From contig DASRBI010000017.1 of NCBI GenBank assembly GCA_035685165.1, positions 62,001 to 126,000 on the forward strand: DNA of 64,000 nt, given 5' to 3'. The position numbers were made by a program, and so were the translations under genes. Position 1 is the stretch's first letter; every line of letters begins with the position of its first letter. Below are positions 8,039 through 16,240 of the stretch, one piece after another. This stretch comes from DATFDN01 sp035685165 (GTDB taxonomy: Bacteria > Pseudomonadota > Alphaproteobacteria > Acetobacterales > Acetobacteraceae). Below the pieces are notes generated by a model. The model was not told the origin of the DNA and ran no database searches. It saw nothing but the letters and a program-made list of their open reading frames with translations.

Positions 8039-8876
8039 TCGCGCTCGCGCCCCACCAGTAGATGCAGGTGAACAGGAACAGCCACACGACATCGACGAAA
8101 TGCCAGTACCAGGCCGCCGCCTCGAAGCCGAAATGGCGCTCCGGCGTGAACTGACCGGCGCGCGCGCGGAACCAGCAGACGATCAGGAAGCAGGTGCCGA
8201 CGATCACGTGGAAGCCGTGAAAGCCGGTGGCGAGGAAAAACACCGATGGATAGACGCCGCCGCCCACGAACTTGAACGGCGCGTGCGAATACTCGATCGC
8301 CTGGCAGGCGGTGAAGGATATCCCGAGCAAGATCGTCAGGGCGAGCCCGAGCACGAGGTCCTTATTGTTGCGCTCGATCAGCGCGTGGTGCGCCCACGTG
8401 ATCGTCGTGCCCGACAGGAGCAGGATCATCGTGTTGAGCACCGGGATATGCCATGGGTCGTAGGTGTGAATGCCGGGCGGCGGCCACATCGGCGTGGCCA
8501 GGCCGGAAACGTTCGAGGGGAACAGGGCGAAGTTGAAGAAGGCCCAGAAGAAGGCGACGAAGAACATCACCTCGGAGGTGATGAAGAACATCATCCCGTA
8601 GCGCAGGCCGAGCCGCACGATCGGCGAATGCAGCCCCGGGGTGCGGCTCTCGCGGATTACGTCGCGCCACCAAAAGAACATGGTGGTCAGCACAACGACG
8701 GCGCCCGCGGTCAGCACGTAATAGTCGCCGTAATGGGCGGCGAAGACGATGCCGAGCACGGTCAGCAGGCCGCCGAACGCGCCGACCAGCGGCCACGGGC
8801 TCGGATCGACGAGGTGGTATGGCTGTTTCAGCCCGGAATCCGCCGGCATCGGTGCGCCGTGCGCGTGATCGCTCAT
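8022..8876 (-). CDS. coxC: cytochrome c oxidase subunit III
   Basis: A 284-residue inner-membrane subunit of the aa3-type haem-copper oxidase with seven predicted helices. Diagnostic blocks are QPYHLVDPSPWPLVGAFG at the N terminus, the RYGMMFFITSEVMFFVAFFW helix with the conserved glutamate, WPPPGI, and the C-terminal FHGFHVIVGT and AAWYWHFVDVVWLFLF helices. The start MSDHAHG was chosen over the ATG four codons upstream. It heads a minus-strand unit coxC - DUF983 - surf1 - M32 peptidase. Genes for subunits I and II, haem O synthase and CtaG, usually just upstream, are absent; a divergent MBOAT gene lies there instead. Confidence 0.95.
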   Translation of the reverse strand: MSDHAHGAPMPADSGLKQPYHLVDPSPWPLVGAFGGLLTVLGIVFAAHYGDYYVLTAGAVVVLTTMFFWWRDVIRESRTPGLHSPIVRLGLRYGMMFFITSEVMFFVAFFWAFFNFALFPSNVSGLATPMWPPPGIHTYDPWHIPVLNTMILLLSGTTITWAHHALIERNNKDLVLGLALTILLGISFTACQAIEYSHAPFKFVGGGVYPSVFFLATGFHGFHVIVGTCFLIVCWFRARAGQFTPERHFGFEAAAWYWHFVDVVWLFLFTCIYWWGASAIVAAP

Positions 8877-9005
8877 GCCCCCGCCCATGTGCTGCTTCTG
8901 GCGGCTCCCTCTTCTCCGGATTCGGCCGGCGGTTCAAGGGGGCACGGGCGCGTGGACGCTCCCGCCGTTAGCGGTTTCTAAAGCCCCCTCCGCTACCCAT
9001 CCGGC

Positions 9006-10457
9006 GTGCTCTTCAACTCCTACGCCTTCCTCCTCTGTTTCCTGCCGGCGGCGCTCGCGGGCTACGCGGCGGCGATCCGGCTGGGCGGCGTCGCCGCGGC
9101 CCAGCTCTGGCTGATCCTCGCCTCCTGCTTTTTCTACGGCTGGTGGAATCCGGCCAACGTGCCGCTGCTCGCCGCCTCGATCCTGGTCAACAACGCCGCC
9201 CTGCGGCTCTGCGCCCGGCGCGGCCCGGCGCTCGCGGTGGTGGCGGCGGCCAATCTCGTCCTGCTCGGCTGGTTCAAGTACCTGCGCGACATCCTCGCCG
9301 CCCTCGCCCCCGCCTGGGCCGGGATCGCGCCCGCGCACGCAGCGCTGCCGCTCGGCATCAGCTTCTTCACCTTTACCCAGATCGCGCTCCTGCTCGATGC
9401 GCGCGCGGATCCGGGGCTGCGCCCGGGCCTGCGCCAGCACGCCCTGTTCGTCACCTTCTTCCCGCACCTGATCGCCGGGCCGCTGCTGCATCACCGGGAG
9501 ATGACGCCGCAATTCGCCGCGCTCGCCCCCCTGACGGCGGCCGATCTCGGCGCCGGGCTCGGCATATTCGCGATCGGTCTGGCCAAGAAGGGGCTGATCG
9601 CCGACCCGCTTGCGCCGGTCGCCGCCGCCGGCTACGCCCATCCCGCCGGCATCGGCCTGACGGCGGCCTGGATGGCCGCGCTCGCCTATTCAATGCAGCT
9701 CTATTTCGACTTCTCGGGCTATTCCGACATGGCGATCGGGCTCGCCCGGCTGTTCGGGCTGCGCTTCCCCGCCAACTTCGCCTCGCCCTACAAGGCCGCG
9801 AGCGTGATCGAATACTGGCAACGCTGGCACATCACGCTCACCCGCTTTCTCACCCAGTATGTCTATACCCCGGCCGCGCTCGCGGCCGGCCGGCGCTGCG
9901 GGCGGCGGATGACACCCGCGACCTTCGCGCTGCGCGTCGCCGCTCCGGTGACGCTGACGATGGCGCTCGCCGGCATCTGGCACGGCAGCGGCCTCACCTT
10001 CGCCGCCTTCGGTCTGCTGCACGCGCTCTATCTGGTGCTGAACCACGGCTGGCGGCTGTTCCGCCCCCGCCATTGGCCGGCCGCGCCGCGCTGGAGCAGG
10101 GTGACCCTGACCTACCTCTGCGTGCTCGCCGGCTCGGTGCTCTTTCGCACCGAAAGTCTGAGCGATGCTCGGGCCATGCTCGCGGGCCTCGCCGGCCTGC
10201 ACGGCGGCGGCCCGGTCGCCGTCACGCCCGAGCTGGCGCGCGGCGTGGCTCTGATCGGGCTGGCCGCCGTGCTCGCCTTCCTCGCCCCCAATACGCAGCA
10301 GATCATGGCCCGGGCCGAGGCTGTGCCGGGCGCGTTCGCGCCCACTCGCATGGCCTGGCGGCCGAGCCTCGGCTGGGCGGCGGTGACCGGGGCGACGCTG
10401 GCGCTCGGCCTCCTCGCCCTCGGCCAGCCGGCCGAGTTCCTCTATTTCCAGTTCTGA
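9006..10457 (+). CDS. MBOAT-family O-acyltransferase (AlgI-like)
   Basis: A 483-residue polytopic membrane acyltransferase that would carry acyl groups, usually acetyl, across the membrane for O-acylation of an exported polysaccharide or other surface polymer. The N terminus MLFNSYAFLLCFLPAAL is typical. The YWQRWHITLTRFL block and the catalytic histidine in LAGIWHGSGLTFAAFG are intact. The start is GTG, within the 129-base spacer from divergent coxC. The next gene encodes an SGNH-like partner, the same pairing as alginate and peptidoglycan O-acetylation systems, and begins five bases after the stop. The acceptor is unknown, because no polysaccharide synthesis genes are nearby. Confidence 0.92.
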   Translation: MLFNSYAFLLCFLPAALAGYAAAIRLGGVAAAQLWLILASCFFYGWWNPANVPLLAASILVNNAALRLCARRGPALAVVAAANLVLLGWFKYLRDILAALAPAWAGIAPAHAALPLGISFFTFTQIALLLDARADPGLRPGLRQHALFVTFFPHLIAGPLLHHREMTPQFAALAPLTAADLGAGLGIFAIGLAKKGLIADPLAPVAAAGYAHPAGIGLTAAWMAALAYSMQLYFDFSGYSDMAIGLARLFGLRFPANFASPYKAASVIEYWQRWHITLTRFLTQYVYTPAALAAGRRCGRRMTPATFALRVAAPVTLTMALAGIWHGSGLTFAAFGLLHALYLVLNHGWRLFRPRHWPAAPRWSRVTLTYLCVLAGSVLFRTESLSDARAMLAGLAGLHGGGPVAVTPELARGVALIGLAAVLAFLAPNTQQIMARAEAVPGAFAPTRMAWRPSLGWAAVTGATLALGLLALGQPAEFLYFQF

Positions 10458-10462
10458 GCCAG

Positions 10463-11533
10463 GTGCGCGCGCTCTCCCCCCGCCGCTATCTCGCCGCCCT
10501 GGCGCTGGCCGCCGCCTCTGTCGTCGCGCTTGCCTGGGCCTATGTCGCACTGTTTCCCGCCCTCTATCTCGACCCCGAATACGGCGCGTGGCGCGCCAAG
10601 GAGCGGTTGCTGGCCGATTGCCGGCTTGGGCAGGCGGTGGTGGTGGGCAATTCCCGGGCGGCGGCCGGCATCCTGCCGGCGCTGTTGTCGGTTCCGGCCA
10701 CGAACCTCGCGGTCGGCGGCGGCGAGGCGATCGAGGCGCTGGCGGCGGTGCGTCGCGCGCTTGCCTGCCCCACGCCGCCGCGGCTTGTGTTGATCGCGCT
10801 CGGCCCCGGCCAGTTCGTCCAGCCCGACCTATTCTGGGAGCGCACCGTCCGCTACGGATTTCTGAACGGCGCCGAGCTGGCCGAACTCGCTTCGGCCTCG
10901 CGCGCGACCGGGGATTTCTCGGTCTATGACAACGGCCATGGCGACGGACTGCCCGCCGCGCTGCGCGCGTGGCTCTACCGCGCCCGCTTCCCCGGCCTTT
11001 CCTTCGCCAGCCTGACGCGCGGCGGCCTGTTCCTGCGGGCCTGGGCCAACGCCCGCACCTACCGGGCCACGCTCGCCGCGCGCGGGCAATACTTCTTCGG
11101 CACTGCGCCCGGCTGCGATCAGGTGGCGGTCGAGGGTCATCTGGATGCGTTCCGCCCGCTGCCGGTGCTCGATCTCTATTTCGACCGGCTGCTTGCCCTG
11201 CTCGCCGCGCGGGGGGTGGCGGCGGCGTTCGTCTCCATGCCGCTGAACGATGCAACCGAAGCGGCGGTGAAGCCCGAGATCGGCCACGCCTTCGCCGCCT
11301 ATCTGCACGCCTATCAGCAGCGCTATCCCGGTCTGCGGCTGATCGGGGCGCCGCTCTACGGCTGGCCCGATGCGCTGTTCGGCGACGCATTCGCCCATCT
11401 GAACCCCACGGGCGCGGCGCTCTTCTCCCGCCGCCTCGCCCGCTGCCTCGGGCCGAGCGGTGGGGCATGCGATCTCGACTGGCCGGGCGCCGCCGTGCAG
11501 AGTGCGGCCCCCAGCGCGCAGGAGGGTGCATGA
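10463..11533 (+). CDS. SGNH-like O-acetylation partner protein
   Basis: A 356-residue protein with one N-terminal signal anchor (residues 8-32), so its bulk is probably periplasmic. It resembles the DltD/AlgJ-type partners of MBOAT acyltransferases. A block I-like VVVGNSRAAAGI supplies the candidate nucleophilic serine, and DAFAHLNPTGAALFSRRLA is a block V-like segment with the Asp-x-x-His pair. The start is GTG, five bases after the MBOAT stop. The following gene starts inside its stop codon (ATGA), so all three are coupled. The overall SGNH assignment rests on these motifs and on context; overall similarity to characterised members looks weak. Confidence 0.72.
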   Translation: MRALSPRRYLAALALAAASVVALAWAYVALFPALYLDPEYGAWRAKERLLADCRLGQAVVVGNSRAAAGILPALLSVPATNLAVGGGEAIEALAAVRRALACPTPPRLVLIALGPGQFVQPDLFWERTVRYGFLNGAELAELASASRATGDFSVYDNGHGDGLPAALRAWLYRARFPGLSFASLTRGGLFLRAWANARTYRATLAARGQYFFGTAPGCDQVAVEGHLDAFRPLPVLDLYFDRLLALLAARGVAAAFVSMPLNDATEAAVKPEIGHAFAAYLHAYQQRYPGLRLIGAPLYGWPDALFGDAFAHLNPTGAALFSRRLARCLGPSGGACDLDWPGAAVQSAAPSAQEGA

Positions 11534-12411
11534 TCCGCGTTCCCGACCGGCAGATTCCGGGCGTCTATCACCGCCGGATCGGCGACATCGTGATCACCGC
11601 CCTGAGCGACGGCTACCTGGACGGCTCGGTGGACGTACTCCGCAACATCGCACCCGATGAGGCGGAGCGAATGTTGGCCGCCAATTTCCGCCCCGGCCGC
11701 CGCACCTCGGTCAATGCCTACGCCGTCTATTCCGCCGGACGGCTCGCCTTGATCGAGACCGGCTCAGGCGCCTATCTCGGCCCGACGGCGGGGCGGCTTC
11801 TGTCCAACCTCGCCGCCGCCGGCATCGCGCCCGAGGCGGTCGAGCGCGTGCTGCTGACCCACATGCACCCCGATCACTCCGCCGGCCTCACCGACCCGGC
11901 GACCGGGCGGCGGCACTTTCCGAACGCCGAGCTGGTCGTGCACGAGAACGAACCGCGCCACTGGGACGACGACGCAGCCATGGCGCGCGCGACGGAGCGT
12001 GCCAAGCGTCTCTATTTCCAGTGCGCGCGCGAGCAGATCGCCCCCTATCGCGAGCGGCTCCGCCCGTTCTCCGGCCCGGCGGAGGTGTTCCCCGGCGTTC
12101 GCACGGTGATGCTGCACGGCCACACGCCCGGCCATTGCGGCTACCTGATCGCGTCGGGCAGCGAGTCGCTGCTGATCTGGGGCGACATCATCCACGTGCC
12201 GGAAATCCAGGTGCCGCGCCCGGAGGTGACGATCGAGTTCGACACCGACCCCGATCAGGCCGCCGCTACGCGCCGCCGCACCTTCGACATGGCGGCGTCC
12301 GACCGGCTGCTGATCGCCGGGATGCACGTGCATTACCCCGGCTTCGCCCACATCGTGCGGCAGGGCGGCTCCTACGCGCTCCTGCCCGAGCCCTGGGTAC
12401 ACTCCCTCTAG
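11530..12411 (+). CDS. metallo-beta-lactamase-fold hydrolase (lactonase-like)
   Basis: A 293-residue metallo-beta-lactamase superfamily protein. The dinuclear metal site is visible as HMHPDH (HxHxDH), the downstream histidine in HGHTPGHCGYL, the aspartate in LLIWGDIIH and the last histidine in IAGMHVHYPG. This layout matches AHL-lactonase-like and related MBL hydrolases, but substrate cannot be inferred. There is no obvious signal peptide. Its ATG overlaps the stop of the SGNH-like gene, so it is part of the MBOAT operon. That makes a role in the same surface-modification pathway possible; a housekeeping hydrolase that happens to share the transcript is equally likely. Confidence 0.85.
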   Translation: MIRVPDRQIPGVYHRRIGDIVITALSDGYLDGSVDVLRNIAPDEAERMLAANFRPGRRTSVNAYAVYSAGRLALIETGSGAYLGPTAGRLLSNLAAAGIAPEAVERVLLTHMHPDHSAGLTDPATGRRHFPNAELVVHENEPRHWDDDAAMARATERAKRLYFQCAREQIAPYRERLRPFSGPAEVFPGVRTVMLHGHTPGHCGYLIASGSESLLIWGDIIHVPEIQVPRPEVTIEFDTDPDQAAATRRRTFDMAASDRLLIAGMHVHYPGFAHIVRQGGSYALLPEPWVHSL

Positions 12412-12424
12412 CACGAGCCGCCGC

Positions 12425-12480
12425 CGCCAATTCGCCTCCGCCCCAGGGCGCGGAGGGGCGGGGGGAGGGGGGCTGCTTCG
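12425..12480. repeat. CTCCGCCCC-type intergenic inverted repeat
   Basis: CTCCGCCCC followed closely by GCGCGGAGGGGCGGGGGGAGGGG, another copy of the hairpin family seen near 7547, 22005 and 32433. It occupies part of the 230-base gap between the MBL gene and the HU gene. I see nothing else certain in that gap. Confidence 0.5.
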
Positions 12481-12641
12481 ACGCTGCCCCCCGTTCGCCC
12501 AATCTCACTCCGCCGCTACACACTCCGGCGCGCTCGCGATGGCGTGACGGGCGGAGGTGGCGGCGGCGTTGACGCGCCGGAAACCCGCTTCCTACTGTTC
12601 GGCCGCCGATTTCAGGTCGCTCGCGCCATAGGGGGTACAGC

Positions 12642-12914
12642 TTGAACAAGATGGAACTCGTCTCGGCGGTCGCCGAGCAGGCGGATCTCTCGCGTGCCAA
12701 GGCGGGCGAAGTCGTGGATGCCGTGCTCTCGGCCATCGAGGCCGCGCTCAAGCGCAAGGAAGAGGTTCGCCTGGTCGGGTTCGGCACGTTCAATCTCGCG
12801 TTCCGTAAGGCGGCGACCGGGCGCAATCCGCGAACTGGCGAGGCCATGCAGATCGCCGCCTCCACCACCGTGCGTTTCAAGGCTGGCAAAGCCCTGAAGG
12901 ACTCGGTTCAATAG
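12642..12914 (+). CDS. HU-family DNA-binding protein
   Basis: A 90-residue nucleoid protein that bends and compacts DNA as a dimer. The full fold is present: N-terminal helices (NKMELVSAVAEQADLSRAKAG), the saddle strand EEVRLVGFGTFNL, and the DNA-contacting arm with GRNPRTGEAMQIAA and its intercalating proline. The start is TTG, because it gives the canonical MNK-x-EL-V-x-AVA beginning; the ATG three codons later would clip it. It directly precedes tRNA-Val, tRNA-Asp and nuoA, a conserved alphaproteobacterial order in which lon usually precedes it. lon is absent here. Confidence 0.95.
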   Translation: MNKMELVSAVAEQADLSRAKAGEVVDAVLSAIEAALKRKEEVRLVGFGTFNLAFRKAATGRNPRTGEAMQIAASTTVRFKAGKALKDSVQ

Positions 12915-12918
12915 GCGC

Positions 12919-12993
12919 GGGCGGTTAGCTCAGCGGTAGAGCTTCTCGTTTACACCGAGGAGGCCGGCGGTTCGAATCCGTCACCGCCCACCA
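12919..12993 (+). tRNA. tRNA-Val (anticodon TAC)
   Basis: The acceptor stem GGGCGGT pairs with ACCGCCC and the CCA end is encoded. A D-arm with GCTC/GAGC, a five-pair anticodon stem around the TTTACAC loop, and a TTCGAAT T-loop are all seen. The TAC anticodon reads valine codons. It lies four bases after the HU stop. Confidence 0.96.
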
Positions 12994-13059
12994 TTGCTCG
13001 CGCGCGGCGCGGCCAGTTGACCTCTCTTGACCATCAGCCTAAGTGCTGCGCCCGCCGCA

Positions 13060-13136
13060 GCGGGTGTAGCTCAGTCGGTTAGAGCGCCGGCCTGTCACGC
13101 CGGAGGTCGCGGGTTCGAGTCCCGTCACTCGCGCCA
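13060..13136 (+). tRNA. tRNA-Asp (anticodon GTC)
   Basis: The acceptor GCGGGTG pairs with CACTCGC, followed by discriminator G and an encoded CCA. The anticodon stem CCGGC/GCCGG encloses CTGTCAC with anticodon GTC, and the T-loop is TTCGAGT. It lies 66 bases downstream of tRNA-Val. Confidence 0.96.
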
Positions 13137-13231
13137 GCGGCGGCGTTTCGCTTCCCAACCTGCCGCCCGATAGGATCGCTGCCCGGCGGCATGCAACCCG
13201 GGTAGCGGGGCGCGATCGTTGCGGGTAGTAT

Positions 13232-13249
13232 CGTCGCGCCGGCGCGACG
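13232..13249. promoter_or_regulatory. 18-base perfect palindrome upstream of nuoA
   Basis: CGTCGCGCC followed directly by its reverse complement GGCGCGACG, 33 bases before the nuoA ATG and 95 bases after tRNA-Asp. It could be an operator or a leader hairpin in the nuo transcript. No factor can be named. Confidence 0.35.
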
Positions 13250-13282
13250 GTCCCCCGCGGCCGGACAGTGGTGGGACAAACG

Positions 13283-13648
13283 ATGCCGTACGTGCTGCCG
13301 GACTATCTGCCGATCCTGGTGTTCATCGTCATCGCCGGGCTGATCGGCACGGCGATGATCGCAGGCTCCTTGATCGCCGGGAAGCAGAACCCCTATCCCG
13401 AGAAAGTCTCCGCCTACGAGTGCGGCTTCGAGGCGTTCGACGACGCGCGGCGCCGTTTCGACGTGCGCTATTATCTCGTCGCCATCCTGTTCATCATCTT
13501 CGATCTCGAGGTGGCGTTCCTGTTCCCCTGGGCCGTCGCCTACGGGCGGATCCGGCTGTTCGGCTTTCTTTCCATGCTGGCCTTCCTTGGCGTGCTGACC
13601 GTCGGGTTTGTCTACGAGTGGTGCAAGGGCGCGCTGGAATGGGAGTAG
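13283..13648 (+). CDS. nuoA: NADH-quinone oxidoreductase subunit A
   Basis: A 121-residue inner-membrane subunit of complex I with three helices. The family signature AYECGFEAFDDARRRFDVRYYLVAILFIIFDLEVAFLFPW is complete, including the loop that contacts the quinone site. I prefer the ATG at 13283, with GGTGGGA shortly upstream, over the GTG five codons earlier. It is the first gene of the 14-gene nuo operon and is followed four bases later by nuoB. Confidence 0.96.
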   Translation: MPYVLPDYLPILVFIVIAGLIGTAMIAGSLIAGKQNPYPEKVSAYECGFEAFDDARRRFDVRYYLVAILFIIFDLEVAFLFPWAVAYGRIRLFGFLSMLAFLGVLTVGFVYEWCKGALEWE

Positions 13649-13652
13649 CAGC

Positions 13653-14210
13653 ATGAGCGAAACGGCGGTCCCGCTCGCCTGGAACCGTGAGGCGCTCGCG
13701 CCGGGACCGGAACAGGACGCGGTGATCAAGGGCATCACCGGCGAGATCGAGAACAAGGGCTTCATCGTCGCCAACCTGGATCGCGCGGTGAACTGGGCGC
13801 GCACCGGCAGCCTGTGGCCGATGACCTTCGGGCTCGCCTGCTGCGCGGTGGAAATGATCCACGCCTACATGCCGCGCTACGATCTCGACCGGCTCGGCAT
13901 GATCCCGCGCGCCTCGCCCCGCCAGAGCGACGTGATGATCGTCGCCGGCACCCTGGTCAACAAAATGGCCCCGGCGCTGCGGAAGGTCTACGACCAGATG
14001 CCCGAGCCGCGCTGGGTCGTCAGCATGGGAAGCTGCGCCAATGGCGGCGGCTACTATCATTTCTCCTATTCGGTGGTGCGCGGCTGTGACCGCATCGTGC
14101 CGGTGGACGTGTATGTGCCCGGCTGCCCGCCGACCGCCGAGGCGCTGGTGTATGGGCTGATGCAGCTCCAGAAGCGCATTCGCCGCACCGGAACCTTGCG
14201 CCGTGGCTGA
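13653..14210 (+). CDS. nuoB: NADH-quinone oxidoreductase subunit B
   Basis: A 185-residue peripheral-arm subunit that carries cluster N2, the last iron-sulfur centre before quinone. The cluster ligands are seen in GLACCAVEMIH (two adjacent cysteines), MGSCANGGG and VPGCPPTAEAL. Starting at the ATG four bases after nuoA gives the normal length. Its end overlaps nuoC by eight bases. Confidence 0.97.
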   Translation: MSETAVPLAWNREALAPGPEQDAVIKGITGEIENKGFIVANLDRAVNWARTGSLWPMTFGLACCAVEMIHAYMPRYDLDRLGMIPRASPRQSDVMIVAGTLVNKMAPALRKVYDQMPEPRWVVSMGSCANGGGYYHFSYSVVRGCDRIVPVDVYVPGCPPTAEALVYGLMQLQKRIRRTGTLRRG

Positions 14211-14880
14211 GCCGGCGGAAGGAACCGAAGCCGCGGCGCCTGCGCCCGAGCCGCCGGTCGCGCCCTATGCGCGCGAGTTTGGCAGCCTGCCCGGTGTCAC
14301 CGCTGTGGCGCTGGAACAGGACGAGGTGGTGCTGCACGCCGAGCGCGACCAGTTGCTCGCGCTGATGTCTGCGCTGCGCGACCGCTGCGGCTTCGAGCAG
14401 GTGATGGACATTTGCGGCGTCGATTTTCCCGACCGCGCGGAACGGTTCGACGTCGTCTATAACCTGCTGTCGGTCTCGCGGAACCGCCGCGTGCGGGTGA
14501 TCGTCACCACCGACGAAACCAAGCCCGTGCCGTCCGTCTGCACGCTCTGGCCCAGCGCCACCTGGTGGGAGCGCGAGGCATGGGATTTGTTCGGCGTCGT
14601 GTTCGCGGGCCAGCCCGATCTGCGCCGCATCCTGACCGACTACGGCTTCGAGGGCCATCCGCTGCGGAAGGACTTCCCGCTCACCGGCCATGTCGAGGTG
14701 CGCTGGGACGACGAAAGGAAGCAGGTGGTCTACGAGCCGGTGAAGCTGACGCAGGATTGGCGCAGCTTCGATTTCATCTCGCCCTGGGAGGGCGTCACCA
14801 CTCTGCCGGGCGACGAGAAGGTGCACGAGGAACGCGCGAAGCTGACGCGTACGCCGCCGGCGCCGTTGGTGAAGAGCTGA
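14203..14880 (+). CDS. nuoC: NADH-quinone oxidoreductase subunit C
   Basis: A 225-residue 30-kDa-type subunit of the peripheral arm that docks to NuoD. Recognisable blocks are WPSATWWEREAWDLFGVVFAGQPDLRRILTDYGFEGHPLRKDFPLTGHVEVRWD and the RSFDFISPWEG end. The GTG start overlaps nuoB and is followed by a low-complexity Ala/Pro/Glu leader. A 139-base spacer full of hairpins separates it from nuoD; nuoC and nuoD are not fused. Confidence 0.96.
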   Translation: MAEPAEGTEAAAPAPEPPVAPYAREFGSLPGVTAVALEQDEVVLHAERDQLLALMSALRDRCGFEQVMDICGVDFPDRAERFDVVYNLLSVSRNRRVRVIVTTDETKPVPSVCTLWPSATWWEREAWDLFGVVFAGQPDLRRILTDYGFEGHPLRKDFPLTGHVEVRWDDERKQVVYEPVKLTQDWRSFDFISPWEGVTTLPGDEKVHEERAKLTRTPPAPLVKS

Positions 14881-15019
14881 TGCCGGCCCGCGCCTCATCC
14901 GGACCCGCTACGCGGGTCCGACCTCTCCGGCGAAGCAGGAGAGGAGGCGAATTGTACGCCTCTCCCGCTCTGCGAGAGAGGGCGGCGCGCGCCAGCGCGC
15001 CGGCTGAGGGCCAGCAACA
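14881..15019. repeat. three successive hairpins in the nuoC-nuoD spacer
   Basis: The spacer contains GGACCCGC (14901-14908) with its complement at 14912-14919, CCTCTCC (14922-14928) with GGAGAGG (14938-14944), and a third imperfect hairpin built on CGCCTCTCCC and GAGAGAGGGCG further on. No open frame with coding character is present. Such elements inside an operon often stabilise or attenuate the upstream message. Confidence 0.6.
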
Positions 15020-16237
15020 ATGAGCGACAACATCCTTCCCCAGACCGAAGCGAAAGAGCGCCGCGTCGTCGAGATCGATAGCCACGCCATCAATTTCGGC
15101 CCGCAGCATCCGGCGGCGCACGGCGTGCTGCGGCTGATCCTGGAGCTCGACGGCGAGGTGGTGGAGCGCGCCGACCCGCATATCGGCCTTCTCCATCGCG
15201 GCACCGAGAAACTGATGGAATACCGCACGTACGTGCAGAACGTGCCGTATTTCGACCGGCTCGATTACGTCTCGCCGATGTGCGAGGAGCACACTTACGT
15301 GCTGGCGGTGGAGAAGCTGCTCGGCATCACCGCACCCGAGCGCGCGCAGTGGATCCGCACGCTGTTCGCCGAGATCACCCGCGTCCTCAATCACCTGCTG
15401 AACGTCACCACCTACGCGCTCGACACCGGCGCCATCACGCCGCCGCTCTGGGGCTTCGAGGAGCGCGAGAAGCTGATGGAGTTCTACGACGCTGCCTCCG
15501 GTGCGCGGCTCCATTCCAACTATTACCGCCCCGGCGGCGTGAACCGCGACCTCCCGGCGGGGCTCACTGATCGGATCGGCGAGTGGGCGGAGACCTTCCC
15601 CAAGTTCCTCGACGAGCTGGAGGAGCTGCTCACTGCCAACCGCATCTGGAAGCAGCGCACGGTCGATATCGGCGTGATGACGCCGGAGGACGCGCTCGCC
15701 TGGGGATGGAGCGGCCCGCCGCTGCGCGCCTCCGGCATTCCGTGGGATTTGCGCCGCGCCCAGCCCTACGACAAATACGCCGAGGTCGACTTCCAGGTTC
15801 CTGTCGGCCGCAACGGCGATTGCTACGACCGCTATCTCGTGCGCCTGTGGGAGATGCGCGAGAGTGTGAAGATCGTCCGCCAGTGTTTGGCGAAGATGAA
15901 GCCCGGGCCGGTGCGCGTGCAGGACCACAAGATCATCCCGCCGCCGCGCGCCGAGATGAAGCGGTCGATGGAGGCGCTGATCCATCATTTCAAGCTGTTC
16001 ACCGAGGGGTTCCACGTCCCGCCCGGCGCCACCTACACCGCGACCGAGAGCCCGAAGGGCGAGTTCGGCGTCTATCTGGTGGCGGACGGAACCAACCGGC
16101 CCTATCGCTGCAAGATTCGCCCCACCGGCTTCGCCTTCTTGCAGGCGATGGACCATCTGGCGAAGCGGCACATGCTGGCGGACACGGTGGCGATCATCGG
16201 ATCGCTGGATGTCGTGTTCGGCGAGATCGACAGGTAG
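15020..16237 (+). CDS. nuoD: NADH-quinone oxidoreductase subunit D
   Basis: A 405-residue 49-kDa-type subunit that forms the quinone-binding pocket with NuoB. Family blocks seen are NFGPQHPAAHGVLRLILELDGE near the N terminus, GLLHRGTEKLMEYRTY, YFDRLDYVSPM, and the C-terminal MDHLAKRHMLADTVAIIGSLDVVFGEIDR. The Arg/His residues of the quinone pocket (PQHPAAHG) are present. The length and ATG start are normal, and nuoE starts three bases after the stop. Confidence 0.97.
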   Translation: MSDNILPQTEAKERRVVEIDSHAINFGPQHPAAHGVLRLILELDGEVVERADPHIGLLHRGTEKLMEYRTYVQNVPYFDRLDYVSPMCEEHTYVLAVEKLLGITAPERAQWIRTLFAEITRVLNHLLNVTTYALDTGAITPPLWGFEEREKLMEFYDAASGARLHSNYYRPGGVNRDLPAGLTDRIGEWAETFPKFLDELEELLTANRIWKQRTVDIGVMTPEDALAWGWSGPPLRASGIPWDLRRAQPYDKYAEVDFQVPVGRNGDCYDRYLVRLWEMRESVKIVRQCLAKMKPGPVRVQDHKIIPPPRAEMKRSMEALIHHFKLFTEGFHVPPGATYTATESPKGEFGVYLVADGTNRPYRCKIRPTGFAFLQAMDHLAKRHMLADTVAIIGSLDVVFGEIDR

Positions 16238-16240
16238 GCG

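Noticed and set aside
12266..12911. Open frames antisense to the HU gene and the MBL gene end
   Set aside because: They overlap conserved genes and the repeat region and show no homology.
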